A stretch of 19,878 nt of DNA from Euzebyaceae bacterium (GCA_013696915.1 JACCXR010000421.1:1-19878); one strand, 5' to 3'; shown: positions 1 to 7,224, numbered from the stretch's first letter. Notes: generated by a model from the letters alone, not told the origin. Numbers and translations are program-made.

Positions 1-324
1 GCGCCGGTGGACAGCTTCGCCGGGGTGGCCGAGACGACGTCGCGTTCGGAGCACACCACACCGGCGGTCACGACGGCGTCGTCGGGCACGTGGGCGGTGT
101 CGTACTGGGCGGACAAGACGTCAGCGACGACGGCGTGGACGCCGCCGGCGGGCCAGACCGTGCGCGCGGGGTCCTACGGCGCCGGCGGGGGCCGGATCAC
201 CTCGCTGGCGGTGGACAACGCCGCCGCCCAGCCGGCCGGCACCTACGGCTCGCTGACGGCGACGGCGAACAGCGCCAGCAAGAACGCCACCATGTGGACC
301 ATCCTGCTCGCGCCACACGCGTAA
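1..324 (+). CDS. C-terminal fragment of a secreted repeat/cap protein (5' truncated by window edge)
   Basis: The frame is open from base 1, so this is the last ~107 residues of a gene that starts outside the window. The stretch is rich in Ser, Thr, Ala and Gly, with a beta-strand-like pattern (SGTWAVSYWADKTSATTAWT, then TPPAGQTVR, then SLTATANSASKNATMWTILLAP). From general knowledge, segments like this cap the C-terminus of large secreted actinobacterial proteins that carry beta-propeller and PKD modules; I recall this and have not searched it. No catalytic motif is visible. The GTG at 7-9 could start a short ORF, but it has no ribosome-binding site and the reading continues upstream of it. 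It ends 22 bp from the end of the convergent disrupted PHP gene. I am fairly sure it is coding and less sure of the family. Confidence 0.6.
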   Translation, partial: APVDSFAGVAETTSRSEHTTPAVTTASSGTWAVSYWADKTSATTAWTPPAGQTVRAGSYGAGGGRITSLAVDNAAAQPAGTYGSLTATANSASKNATMWTILLAPHA

Positions 325-346
325 AGCGGGCGGGGCCGAGCCGGAC

Positions 347-2196
347 TCAGCACACCCGGGGAGCGGGGACGCCCTCCGGGGGCGAGGTCCGCAGCAGCCA
401 CACCGGATTGGACAGCGCAACCGCCAGGCCGCCGCTGTCGTACACCTCCACGCGCACGAACGACGACCGCGAATTGGCGCAGATGACGGTCGCCGGACCG
501 GTCGCGAAGTCGTCGGCGGGCAGCGTCGTGACCTGGACGTAGTCGGGCGGCACGTCCGGGGACGCGTAGTCGACGACGATCTGGAGGAGGCGGACCGTGC
601 CGCCGGCGGGGATGCCCGTCACGGTCGCGGTGACGGCCCGCGCTGGGGCGTCGGACAGTGACACCGATCCCATTGGGCACGCCCCGTCGACCCACAGGTC
701 GATTGTCCCCGCGAACCGCGCGAGGTCGCCGAAGAACGCGCGTCCGGCTGCCAATGCGGCGAGAAGGTCGGGCTCGGAGGTCGTCGGCGCCCACGCCCAC
801 GTCAGGAAGTTCTTGGTGCCGGTTCGCCAGTTCTTCCCGCTGTGGTCGTCACTGACGCCGTTGCCGGTCAGGAACAGCGCGTTGCGCGAGCACACGTCCC
901 ACGCCGCCAGGTGGCGCGACAGGGTGATCCCGGCGGCCTTGCGGTAGCCGACCTCGAGGATGTCCACCCCGAACGCCCGCTCGGAGAGCAGGCGGGTCGC
1001 GAGTGCGCGCATGCGCGCGTCCTGTTGCGACTCGGAGAGGGTCCCGCCACCGCTGCCGAACGAGTGGTTGAAGGAGGCGAGGCCGCCGTTGCGGTGCGCG
1101 GCGGCGATCAGCTCGCGGTCGCCGCGCCATCGGTCAGCGTGGGGAGGATAGGCAGCGGCGAGTAGTCGGGCAGCGTGCGCGGCTGCCGCCGAAGGTGTTC
1201 ACGTGATCCTTGTGCAGCGACACCTCGAGCGCGGGGTGCTGTGCGACGGAGGGGAACTGCGGCGCGTAGGCCGCCATGAGCTCGGCCTGCCGCTCCAGCG
1301 GTGCGTCGCCCTGCGTCGACCGCGCGAACCGGAGGAAGTCGAAGCATCCGGCGGCGGGGGTCCGGTTGCGGCTCGCCGCACCGAGGAACAGGTCGTACAG
1401 CGACGCGTCGCGGCCATCCACGTCTGGCCAGAGGGCGCCGATGTCGGCCAATGGGTCGAGTTGGATCGAGTTCCACTCGCGCGCGCCGGCCGGCAGCGTG
1501 ACGGCTCCGACGAGGCCCGACGCGGCATACGTGCCGGGGGCGTCGGGGCCCCCGAGGCGGTACTCGACGATGTACGCACCCGCGGCGCGTCCCGCTCGGG
1601 TGGGACGCCGACGTGACGATCCGGATCTCGAGGTAGGCGTCGGGGCCGATCCGCTCGGGGAACACCTCGAGCAGGAGCCGCTGCCCGTCAGGGATGTGCG
1701 AGCGTTCTGGCGAGACTTCCCCGCGTCGGCGCGATTACCGGTTGACGGCGACGCTGCTGCCCTTGGACGTCGCCGTCACCCGCAGGCTTCCCGGGACGCT
1801 GGGATCCAGCGGCGAGCTCGGCGTCGTGACGATGCGTCCCGACGACTCCGACAGCGAACCGGAGGTCCGCGGCACCCACGTCCACGGCAGGCCGTCCTCC
1901 TTCTCGGTCATCGCGTCGAAATGCACGACCCCGCGGTAGCCGTAGGCCGACATGCGCCAGTCGTGCTCGCTCCACCACACGACGTCCACCTGGTTGGCCG
2001 CGGCCTGGGTCAGCTGCGCCTCCATCGACCCGATGCCCTCGCTGAAAGAGGCATGGATGTGCATCGCCATCGAGATCGGTCGCAGGTCGGCGGTCGCGTC
2101 TGCCCACGCCGGGATCCGTCCCAGCAGCGGGGAGACCACCCCCGCCCCGACCAGCGAACCCGTGGCGGTTAGGAACCGCCGGCGCGTGATTGGCAT
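347..2196 (-). pseudogene. Disrupted Tat-exported PHP-domain (CehA/McbA-like) metallohydrolase
   Basis: A single ~615-residue protein can be followed along the minus strand only by jumping frames. The N-terminus (ATG at 2196) is a clear twin-arginine signal, MPITRRRFLTATGSLVGAG, followed by PHP-type metal motifs: MAMHIHASFSEG, WWSEHDWRMSAYGY and, later, GLASFNHSFGSG. The downstream part (347-1012 frame) is a beta-rich tail. The reading is broken by an in-frame TAA at 1735-1737 and by frameshifts near 1580-1600, 1175-1192 and 1108-1130. Each frame keeps convincing protein sequence right up to its break. PHP proteins hydrolyse phosphoesters with a metal cluster of His/Asp residues; CehA/McbA is a secreted member of this family. 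A purine-rich AAGAAGGG lies upstream of the start. Four lesions in one gene among intact neighbours suggest a real pseudogene, but sequencing or assembly error in one patch cannot be excluded. Confidence 0.75.
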
Positions 2197-2289
2197 CGCT
2201 GTACGCACCCTTCTTGCAGCCGCGCTTCCCCCCACCCGCCCTCTCGGGCAGGAAGCACCGCTCACGGTACGCGGTCACCGCAGCGAAGA

Positions 2290-2312
2290 CAAGCCTCGAA
2301 TCAGCAGGCTTG
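2290..2312. repeat. Short inverted repeat in leader of the PHP pseudogene
   Basis: CAAGCCT (2290-2296) pairs perfectly with AGGCTTG (2306-2312) around a 9-nt loop. It lies about 100 bp upstream of the PHP start on the minus strand and next to the 2323-2339 palindrome. It could be an RNA hairpin in the leader or part of an operator. Confidence 0.4.
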
Positions 2313-2322
2313 CGCCGCCGGG

Positions 2323-2339
2323 ACACCGTCGGACGGTGT
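2323..2339. promoter_or_regulatory. 17-bp perfect palindrome, operator candidate
   Basis: ACACCGTC-G-GACGGTGT is an 8-bp perfect inverted repeat around a single central base. It lies in the 265-bp gap between the start of the disrupted PHP gene and the end of the secreted-protein gene. The compact symmetry fits a dimeric repressor site better than a terminator. No clear -10/-35 pair was seen beside it, and the cognate regulator is not in the window. Confidence 0.4.
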
Positions 2340-2403
2340 TGTCTGCAGCCACCACCGGCTCGAGAAGGCGACCCGCACGCGGCGCCATGGAACTGTGTGG
2401 AAG

Positions 2404-2438
2404 CAGAACCTCCCAACCCTCGGGGGAGGGAGGTTCTG
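2404..2438 (-). terminator. Strong hairpin downstream of the secreted-protein gene
   Basis: CAGAACCTCCC (2404-2414) and GGGAGGTTCTG (2428-2438) form a perfect 11-bp stem with a 13-nt loop. It starts 23 bp beyond the stop codon of the minus-strand gene ending at 2462. No U-tract follows, as is common for hairpin terminators of high-GC actinobacteria, so the call rests on stem strength and position. Confidence 0.6.
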
Positions 2439-2461
2439 GTGCTGGCTCGACGGGTGCAGAG

Positions 2462-3439
2462 CTAGTTGCGGACCTTGAACTCGAAGGCAACCGCTCCCGC
2501 CTGGGTGGCGCCGAGCAGCGCATCGGCGCACTCAGTCTTGAGGTGGAGACGATGTCGTCCGTTGGACAGCCTCGTCGTGTCGATCCGCAGCGTGACCGGC
2601 GTCATACCTGTTCTGGGCAGCGGTCCCGTGCCGTCGATGACGACGGTCCCAGGATCCGGTGGGCTGGCGTGGGCGTCCGAGTCAATGGACACCAGGTGGC
2701 GGGTCGGCGCGTTGTCGTTGTGGCCGGTCGGGTGGTCGACGAAGAGCACACGCGGTTGCCACACGCCGGAAACCGGCGCGGAGGGCAAGTCGGACACCAA
2801 CGAGGCGTCGCAGTACGGCTTGTTGCGGACGGGCCGCCCGGCGGAGTACATGCCCTTGCCGCGAAGCCAGGGTTCACGCGTCCAGTCGAGCCGCGGGCGG
2901 CCGTTGTCGACCTGGACCGGCACGGTGAGCGACGCGAGGAAGCTGTTCCCGGCCGGTGATCTGACGAACGCGCGCAGGCGCAGTTCCTGGTTCCCCGAGT
3001 GCTTGAAGTCACGTGGGTCCAGGCGAGCCTCGAACCACTCTTCTCGGGTCCCGTTCGGGCTGGTGACCCCCCCACGCCTGAGCCTGGCCACCTTGTGCTC
3101 ATAGCCCTTGCCCTTCGTGACGACCGTGATGTACTCGAACCGTCCAGGGTTGTCGTGCATGACCAGCCGGATGTCCATGTCGGTGGGGCGGCTCAGTACC
3201 CCCGTCGGGATGCAGGCCCCGACATGGATGTGGCCTTCGTGTGGGCCTTGTCGGCCGGGCGTGCGGGTCCACCATCCCTGGGCCTCCAGGAACCGCGAGG
3301 TGGCGTCGCAGGCGGTGCTGCCGACGCCTCCGCCCCGGCCGGGTCCGTGACCGGGGTGGGCGGCCGCCTCCGGAACGACCGCGGCCAGGACCGCGAGGGT
3401 CAGTCCGAGCACCAGCATCCTGGGGCGCGTCTTGGTCAC
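2462..3439 (-). CDS. Secreted protein of unknown function
   Basis: The protein is 325 residues long. It opens with a classical Sec signal peptide: charged MTKTRPR, a hydrophobic core around residues 8-22, and a likely cleavage after AAA near residue 27. The mature start is His/Gly-rich (HPGHGPGRGGG), then comes a Cys-containing segment (TACDATSRFLEAQGWW, HIHVGACIPTG) and a series of beta-strand-like stretches of the Ig/FN3 type to the C-terminus. No catalytic motif or known family is recognised. His-rich HPGHGPG and GHIHVG could bind metal, which is only inference. Start choice: the GTG at 3439 lies directly downstream of a TATACT box with no ribosome-binding site, as expected for a leaderless mRNA. 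A strong hairpin follows the stop, so it looks like a single-gene unit. Confidence 0.8.
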   Translation of the reverse strand: MTKTRPRMLVLGLTLAVLAAVVPEAAAHPGHGPGRGGGVGSTACDATSRFLEAQGWWTRTPGRQGPHEGHIHVGACIPTGVLSRPTDMDIRLVMHDNPGRFEYITVVTKGKGYEHKVARLRRGGVTSPNGTREEWFEARLDPRDFKHSGNQELRLRAFVRSPAGNSFLASLTVPVQVDNGRPRLDWTREPWLRGKGMYSAGRPVRNKPYCDASLVSDLPSAPVSGVWQPRVLFVDHPTGHNDNAPTRHLVSIDSDAHASPPDPGTVVIDGTGPLPRTGMTPVTLRIDTTRLSNGRHRLHLKTECADALLGATQAGAVAFEFKVRN

Positions 3440-3445
3440 CCGGTG

Positions 3446-3451
3446 AGTATA
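3446..3451 (-). promoter_or_regulatory. -10 box for a probably leaderless transcript
   Basis: On the minus strand the sequence reads GGTATACTC, with TATACT at 3451-3446. Its last base is 6 nt from the GTG start at 3439, so transcription would begin at or next to the start codon. No good -35 hexamer is visible at 16-19 bp. Leaderless genes are common in actinobacteria. The flanks (GGTANNCTC) resemble the elements at 12490-12498 and 16151-16159. Confidence 0.55.
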
Positions 3452-3453
3452 CC

Positions 3454-4261
3454 GCGCGGTCGCTGACGTCCCGTGTGTTTCCTGCCTGAGGACATGGCCT
3501 CTTCTCCCTTGACCACGACCAAACTAGTCATACCTTCCCTTACCGGGCCAATCCGCACGAATTACGGACCTTTTCCGCAAATCAATGCATCCGAAAGAAC
3601 TTGCTCTCCGCGGGGAAGCGTAGCGCAGCGGCTCGATCGGGACTGGATCGCGCATCGCGTCTGGGCTCCGCGTAGTCATCGGTGCGATTTCCCACACCTG
3701 CAGTGGAACCTGATGGGTCTTGTCCGGGGCCGTCCGCCGCCGCCGACTCGACTCAGCGCTCACATGGTCGGAGCCCGTGTGTTTGAAGCACAAGAAGTTC
3801 GTGCTGTTCCACTACGCGAAGTGTTCCCGTTACCTTGCGTACCGGTTCTTGACTTGCCGTATTCAACAACGCATCCTGACCAGGCGAACCGGCGGCCGCG
3901 GCCGGTTCGGTACGACGACGTCTCGCGGTTGATCTGGCGGCTCGTGCAGGTGACCGGCGAGGGTGTTTACGGGCGCCCCTGTCACGACCCGGGGGTGCCG
4001 CGGGCTACGCGGGTGACAGGTGCGGAAAGGCGACCGGTTGAGGGCAACCATCCAAAAAGACCCACGTGAGTGGACGCGTGCTCCACGCCCCGCCGGGCAT
4101 GGGCCGACCTTCCGTGGTGTCCTGTGAGGAACCCGACGCTCCAGCCCGGAGGCCCCGCGGATCCGCATCCCGGGCGGGGATCTCCGCCACGGTCTCGCCC
4201 CCGGACACGCCGGGGCCGAGGCCGCGGGGCGCGTCGTCTAGCGCCGCTGGCCCCGGGGGAC
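3454..4261. other. ~800-bp stretch without a convincing gene
   Basis: The stretch is less GC-rich than its surroundings, especially 3480-3870, and no open frame shows normal coding composition. Visible items are a promoter-like TTGACC-N16-TACCTT on the plus strand (3509-3536), which encloses CCAAACTAGTCA (3519-3530), and another TTGACT-N17-CATCCT (3849-3877). There is also an 8-bp inverted repeat, CCTGTCAC (3978-3985) with GTGACAGG (4013-4020). A short + frame at about 3783-3870 reads KFVLFHYAKCSRYLAYRFL, which faintly recalls the N-terminal phosphosulfate-binding strand-loop-helix of sulfotransferases. It may be a gene remnant, but this is speculative. Confidence 0.35.
3978..4020. repeat. 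Inverted repeat CCTGTCAC...GTGACAGG
   Basis: Two perfect 8-bp arms (3978-3985 and 4013-4020) flank a 27-nt loop that itself contains CCCG/CGGG. It lies about 240 bp upstream of the CDP-alcohol phosphatidyltransferase start. It could be a hairpin terminating leftover transcription or a regulatory site. GTGACAG recurs at 4262-4268 and 16026-16032. Confidence 0.35.
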
Positions 4262-5245
4262 GTGACAGCGGCGCGCCGGCAGGAGCGACTGAACACGACC
4301 AGCGCGACAGTCGACGCGCGGCGGGTGAACAAGGCTGTCGACGCGTGGTGGACGGTGCTCGTCGTCGACCCGGTCGCGATCCGAGTGGTGCCTCGACTCG
4401 CACGGTGGTCGTGGGTCACTCCCAACCGGCTCACCGCTGTCGCCGCTGTGCTGGGACTGGCCTCGGGCGCCTGCTTCCTCGCCGGCGCGCTCCCGCTCGG
4501 CGGGATCCTGTTCCAGATCCGCTTCTTCTTCGACTGCCTCGACGGCAAGCTGGCCCGCATGCGCGGCCAGTCATCGGCGCGCGGCGCCGCGTTCGACGTC
4601 GGCGTCGACGTCGTGACGATCAGCTGGAACTACGCCGCCCTCGCGCTCTACGTCGTCGGCGAGGGTGCGGCCGGCCCCGAGGTGATCGCCGCGGTCCTTG
4701 GGGGGAGTCTGGTCTGGGCGTGGCTGCTGGTGTACCGGAAGGGGCTGGGCAAGCTGCCCCAGCGGATGGTCCCGGTGCCGACCGACCGCCCGTCGGCGGC
4801 GGAGCGGTACGTCCGGGCGCTGGCAGGTCGTCGTCTCCAGGCGGTGCCCTACAGCGTCGAGGTCGAGATCATGTCGCTGTCGCTCATCCCGCTGCTGGGC
4901 AGCGCGACCGCCGCCGCGGCGGGGCTCTGGACGGCCACGGCGTTCTATCTCGCCGCCGCCGTCGTCAACGGCCTGCGGATCTGGCGCCGCACCGCCGCGC
5001 TGGACGCGGCCCGCTCGGGCGGGGGATCAGTCGAACGCCCGGTCGAGCAGGTCCCGTACGCTGATCTCGTCCAGGTCGATCTCGTTCAGGATCGTGTACC
5101 GCCCCGGGCGGGTGTCGGGCGCCTTGATGACGCCAGCGCAGACATCGTCCCACGACAGCCCCACAGCGCCGGGGTTGCGCGGCAGCCCCAGCGCCCTGAA
5201 GGCGGCGTGGAGCTCATCGACGTACCGCCCGTGAGCGGCTGCTGA
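4262..5245 (+). CDS. CDP-alcohol phosphatidyltransferase family membrane enzyme
   Basis: This is a membrane enzyme that displaces CMP from a CDP-alcohol and joins the phospho-alcohol to a hydroxyl acceptor. The family signature D-x2-DG-x2-AR-x8-G-x3-D-x3-D is complete: D91, D94, G95, A98, R99, G108, D112, D116 (counting from the start at 4262). The four Asp bind metal and the CDP moiety. Several hydrophobic segments follow (around 58-80, 117-133, 141-157, 204-240). The GTG at 4262 is preferred: GGGGGA sits just upstream and the family-like sequence begins soon after. The frame is open further upstream (GTG 4070), but that extension is Pro/Arg-rich and not protein-like. The last ~70 codons (from 5027) run antisense to the convergent dehydrogenase gene and look unlike this family. 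Substrate is unknown; the neighbours suggest a CDP-glycerol-type donor. Confidence 0.85.
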   Translation: MTAARRQERLNTTSATVDARRVNKAVDAWWTVLVVDPVAIRVVPRLARWSWVTPNRLTAVAAVLGLASGACFLAGALPLGGILFQIRFFFDCLDGKLARMRGQSSARGAAFDVGVDVVTISWNYAALALYVVGEGAAGPEVIAAVLGGSLVWAWLLVYRKGLGKLPQRMVPVPTDRPSAAERYVRALAGRRLQAVPYSVEVEIMSLSLIPLLGSATAAAAGLWTATAFYLAAAVVNGLRIWRRTAALDAARSGGGSVERPVEQVPYADLVQVDLVQDRVPPRAGVGRLDDASADIVPRQPHSAGVARQPQRPEGGVELIDVPPVSGC

Positions 5246-6082
5246 AACCAGCGTGCCGAGCGCCACCTGCAGACCGTGAAGGTGGGACCGGGGACCGAGG
5301 ATCGCGTCGAGGCTGTGGCTGATCAGATGCTCGGCGCCAGAACACGGGCGGCTGCTCCCCGCGATCGCCATCGCCAGGCCGCTCAGGACGAGGCCGCTGG
5401 CCAGAACCGCGATCGTCTCCGGCGCGCGCGGCGACGAGGCGTGCAGCGCCGGCAGCGCGGCATGCTCGGCCATCGCGGCGGAGAACTCGTCGAACCGGTC
5501 GGCGCCGCAGCGCCCAGCGAGGCGCCAGTCGAGCACGGCGGTGACGTTGCTGAGCAGGTCGCCGAAGCCGGCGAGCAGGGTATTCTCCGGCGCGGTGGCG
5601 ACGATGTCGGTGTCGACGATCACGCCGGTCGGCATCACCGCGGCGTAGCTCTGCCGGAAGCCGGCGTCGTCGCGCAGGGATGCGACCGGCGAGCTGATCC
5701 CGTCGTTGGCCACCGATGTGGGCACCGTGACCACATCCAAGTGCGCGTGACGGGCGGCGAGCTTCGCCACGTCGATGACCCGGCCACCGCCGACGGCCAA
5801 CAGCAGGTCGACGGCGTTGTCGCTGGCGTCGCACGCGAGGTTCTCGGCTTCGCGGGCCGTGCCGGCGACGTTGCCGAGCACCCTGACGCGCACGCCCTGG
5901 TCGCGGAACTGCGCGGCGATGCGATCCGCGTAGACGCGGCTCGCGACCGCGCCGGTCACCACGACCACGTTGCCCGATTTCAGGCCCACCGTGGCCAGAC
6001 AGCGTCCGATCGTCCGCGACGCTCCCGGCTCGACCTTGAGCAGCCGCGGCAGTGTGACGACCCGTGGCTCGATCACCGGCAT
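5027..6082 (-). CDS. sn-glycerol-1-phosphate dehydrogenase (G1PDH/AraM-like)
   Basis: At 351 residues it has the usual length for the family. It has the Rossmann-like dinucleotide site AVGGGRVIDVAK (96-107) and the diagnostic PTSVANDGISSPVASL (121-136). The metal site is as expected for this iron/zinc alcohol dehydrogenase superfamily: D175 in GFGDLLSNVTAVLDW, H252 in GAEHLISHSLD and H269 in LHGLQVALGT. G1PDH reduces dihydroxyacetone phosphate to sn-glycerol-1-phosphate in the cytoplasm. This is the enantiomer used for archaeal lipids, and bacterial homologues (AraM type) are scattered. The ATG at 6082 overlaps the end of the nucleotidyltransferase by 10 bp, so the two are translationally coupled. 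A relative reducing another keto-polyol phosphate is the main alternative. The 3' end is antisense to the tail of the CDP-alcohol transferase. Confidence 0.87.
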   Translation of the reverse strand: MPVIEPRVVTLPRLLKVEPGASRTIGRCLATVGLKSGNVVVVTGAVASRVYADRIAAQFRDQGVRVRVLGNVAGTAREAENLACDASDNAVDLLLAVGGGRVIDVAKLAARHAHLDVVTVPTSVANDGISSPVASLRDDAGFRQSYAAVMPTGVIVDTDIVATAPENTLLAGFGDLLSNVTAVLDWRLAGRCGADRFDEFSAAMAEHAALPALHASSPRAPETIAVLASGLVLSGLAMAIAGSSRPCSGAEHLISHSLDAILGPRSHLHGLQVALGTLVSAAAHGRYVDELHAAFRALGLPRNPGAVGLSWDDVCAGVIKAPDTRPGRYTILNEIDLDEISVRDLLDRAFD

Positions 6083-6882
6083 CCCCCCGCCTCGGCGCCG
6101 CGGCGGCGCCGCTCGTACAGATCTTGTGCGGCCGCGTGGTCATCCGCATCGTCGATCTCGACCCAGTCCGAGTGCGGCGTCGTCCACGCCTCGACCCGCA
6201 GCCCGCTGTCCATCGCCTGCTGCAGCCCGGCCTCGTACCATTCGTCAGTGCGTCCGTCCGCAGCGAACGTCTGGAGGATCCCGGCGACCGCGGCCCTCCC
6301 GGCGGACGAGAGCGCCGCGAGGCCGATGTACTCGCCGGCTGGCCGGGCGAGCCCGAACTTCCCGATGGCGGTGACGCGCCCAGTTCCATCGAGCTCGACC
6401 TTCATCGCTTCGTCCGTCATCGGCCGCCCGACGTCGACCGCGAGCAGCACCTCCGGAGGTGTCCGACGAGTGATCGCCGCGGCGACGTCCGCCAGCCATT
6501 CCTCGGGGCAGTACAGGTCGGCATTGAGCACGACGGTCGCACCGGGCCAGCCCAACTGGTCGAGGTGCCGCAGGCCGACCAGGAGGGAGTACCAGTTGTT
6601 CCAGGTCGCGTACCGGGGATTCACCACGACGTCGACGTGGGCGGCGCCCTCACGCAAGAGGAACACCCGGAGCGCGTCGCTGGCATGTCCCGCCACCGCG
6701 ATCCGCGGTGCGCCGGCCGCCAGCGCGCGGTCGATCGCCCGCAGGTGGTGGCGAGCCAGCGGCGCGTCGGGTGCCAGGTCGAGCAGCCACTTCGGCCGCT
6801 TGACCACGAGCCGCCCAAGGCGGCTGCCGATACCCGCGGCGAGCACGATGACCGCGGGCGTTCCGTCACCGGGCCCGATCAC
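6073..6882 (-). CDS. Sugar/polyol-phosphate nucleotidyltransferase (LicC/IPCT-like, likely CTP-dependent)
   Basis: From the GTG at 6882 the protein has 269 residues. The NTP-binding signature VIVLAAGIGSRLG is at 11-23, followed by KRPKWLLDL (28-36). N88PRYATWNNWYSLL resembles the choline-phosphate and inositol-phosphate cytidylyltransferase subgroup. Metal ligands fit NAD (120-122) and WVEIDDADD (240-248). Enzymes of this type join a phospho-alcohol to CTP, giving a CDP-alcohol plus pyrophosphate. With a G1P dehydrogenase next to it and a CDP-alcohol transferase opposite, the likely substrate is glycerol-1-phosphate or a similar polyol phosphate (inference). Start choice: GTG 6882 overlaps the upstream small ORF stop as GTGA. 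The frame is open to 7056, but that extension is Pro/Gly/Arg-rich and has no ribosome-binding site. It overlaps the dehydrogenase start by 10 bp. Confidence 0.85.
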   Translation of the reverse strand: MIGPGDGTPAVIVLAAGIGSRLGRLVVKRPKWLLDLAPDAPLARHHLRAIDRALAAGAPRIAVAGHASDALRVFLLREGAAHVDVVVNPRYATWNNWYSLLVGLRHLDQLGWPGATVVLNADLYCPEEWLADVAAAITRRTPPEVLLAVDVGRPMTDEAMKVELDGTGRVTAIGKFGLARPAGEYIGLAALSSAGRAAVAGILQTFAADGRTDEWYEAGLQQAMDSGLRVEAWTTPHSDWVEIDDADDHAAAQDLYERRRRGAEAGGCR

Positions 6883-7091
6883 CTCCGTGCCGTCCGACGG
6901 GCGCGCGTCTTCGGCAGGACGACGGCCGCGACCCTGGTGCCCAGGCGGTCGACCGCCTCGTCTCGGTTCGCTCCAGCCGCGTCGCTCCGCAGAGGAGCCG
7001 GATCCGCCACCCGGCTGGAAAGGAGGCGGTGCAGGTGGTCGGTGCCCATGGTGCATTCGATGCGGTCGCGGATCTCGACGTACGCCGTCAC
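6879..7091 (-). CDS. Small ORF coupled to the nucleotidyltransferase, unknown function
   Basis: This 70-residue frame starts at GTG 7091, behind a good ribosome-binding site (AGAAGGG, 7 nt spacing), and begins MTAYVEIRDRIECTMG. Its TGA overlaps the GTG of the nucleotidyltransferase by 4 bp (GTGA), the arrangement seen for translationally coupled actinobacterial genes. The N-terminal half looks like a normal helix/strand mix (RDRIECTMGTDHLHRLLSS); the C-terminus is basic (KTRARRTARR). No family is recognised. It could be a genuine small protein, a leader peptide that delivers ribosomes to the nucleotidyltransferase, or a decayed gene. Confidence 0.5.
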   Translation of the reverse strand: MTAYVEIRDRIECTMGTDHLHRLLSSRVADPAPLRSDAAGANRDEAVDRLGTRVAAVVLPKTRARRTARR

Positions 7092-7098
7092 GCAGCTA

Positions 7099-7105
7099 CC
7101 CTTCT
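7099..7105 (-). promoter_or_regulatory. Ribosome-binding site deciding the small-ORF start
   Basis: The minus strand reads AGAAGGG, 7 nt before GTG 7091. It is the best Shine-Dalgarno match on this strand upstream of the nucleotidyltransferase. The nucleotidyltransferase GTG itself has only a GGAG directly abutting it. Confidence 0.5.
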
Positions 7106-7224
7106 GTCCCACCTGGGCCCCCAGCCACCGCAGCTGCGCGCCCCGCGGTCCCCGCGTACCGCCCCGCTGTCCAGCTTCACTTCACCTACGCCGCGGCGGG
7201 TGGAGGCCGTGCATCCACACGTTC

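Noticed and set aside
3612..3705. tRNA-like stretch (GCGTAGCGCAGCGG resembling a D-arm)
   Set aside because: No matching acceptor stem and no GGTTCGA-type T-arm with a paired stem could be found, so it is not a tRNA.
4070..4261. Longer N-terminus for the CDP-alcohol transferase from GTG 4070
   Set aside because: The extra 64 codons are Pro/Arg/Gly-rich without family likeness, and GTG 4262 has a purine-rich site just upstream.
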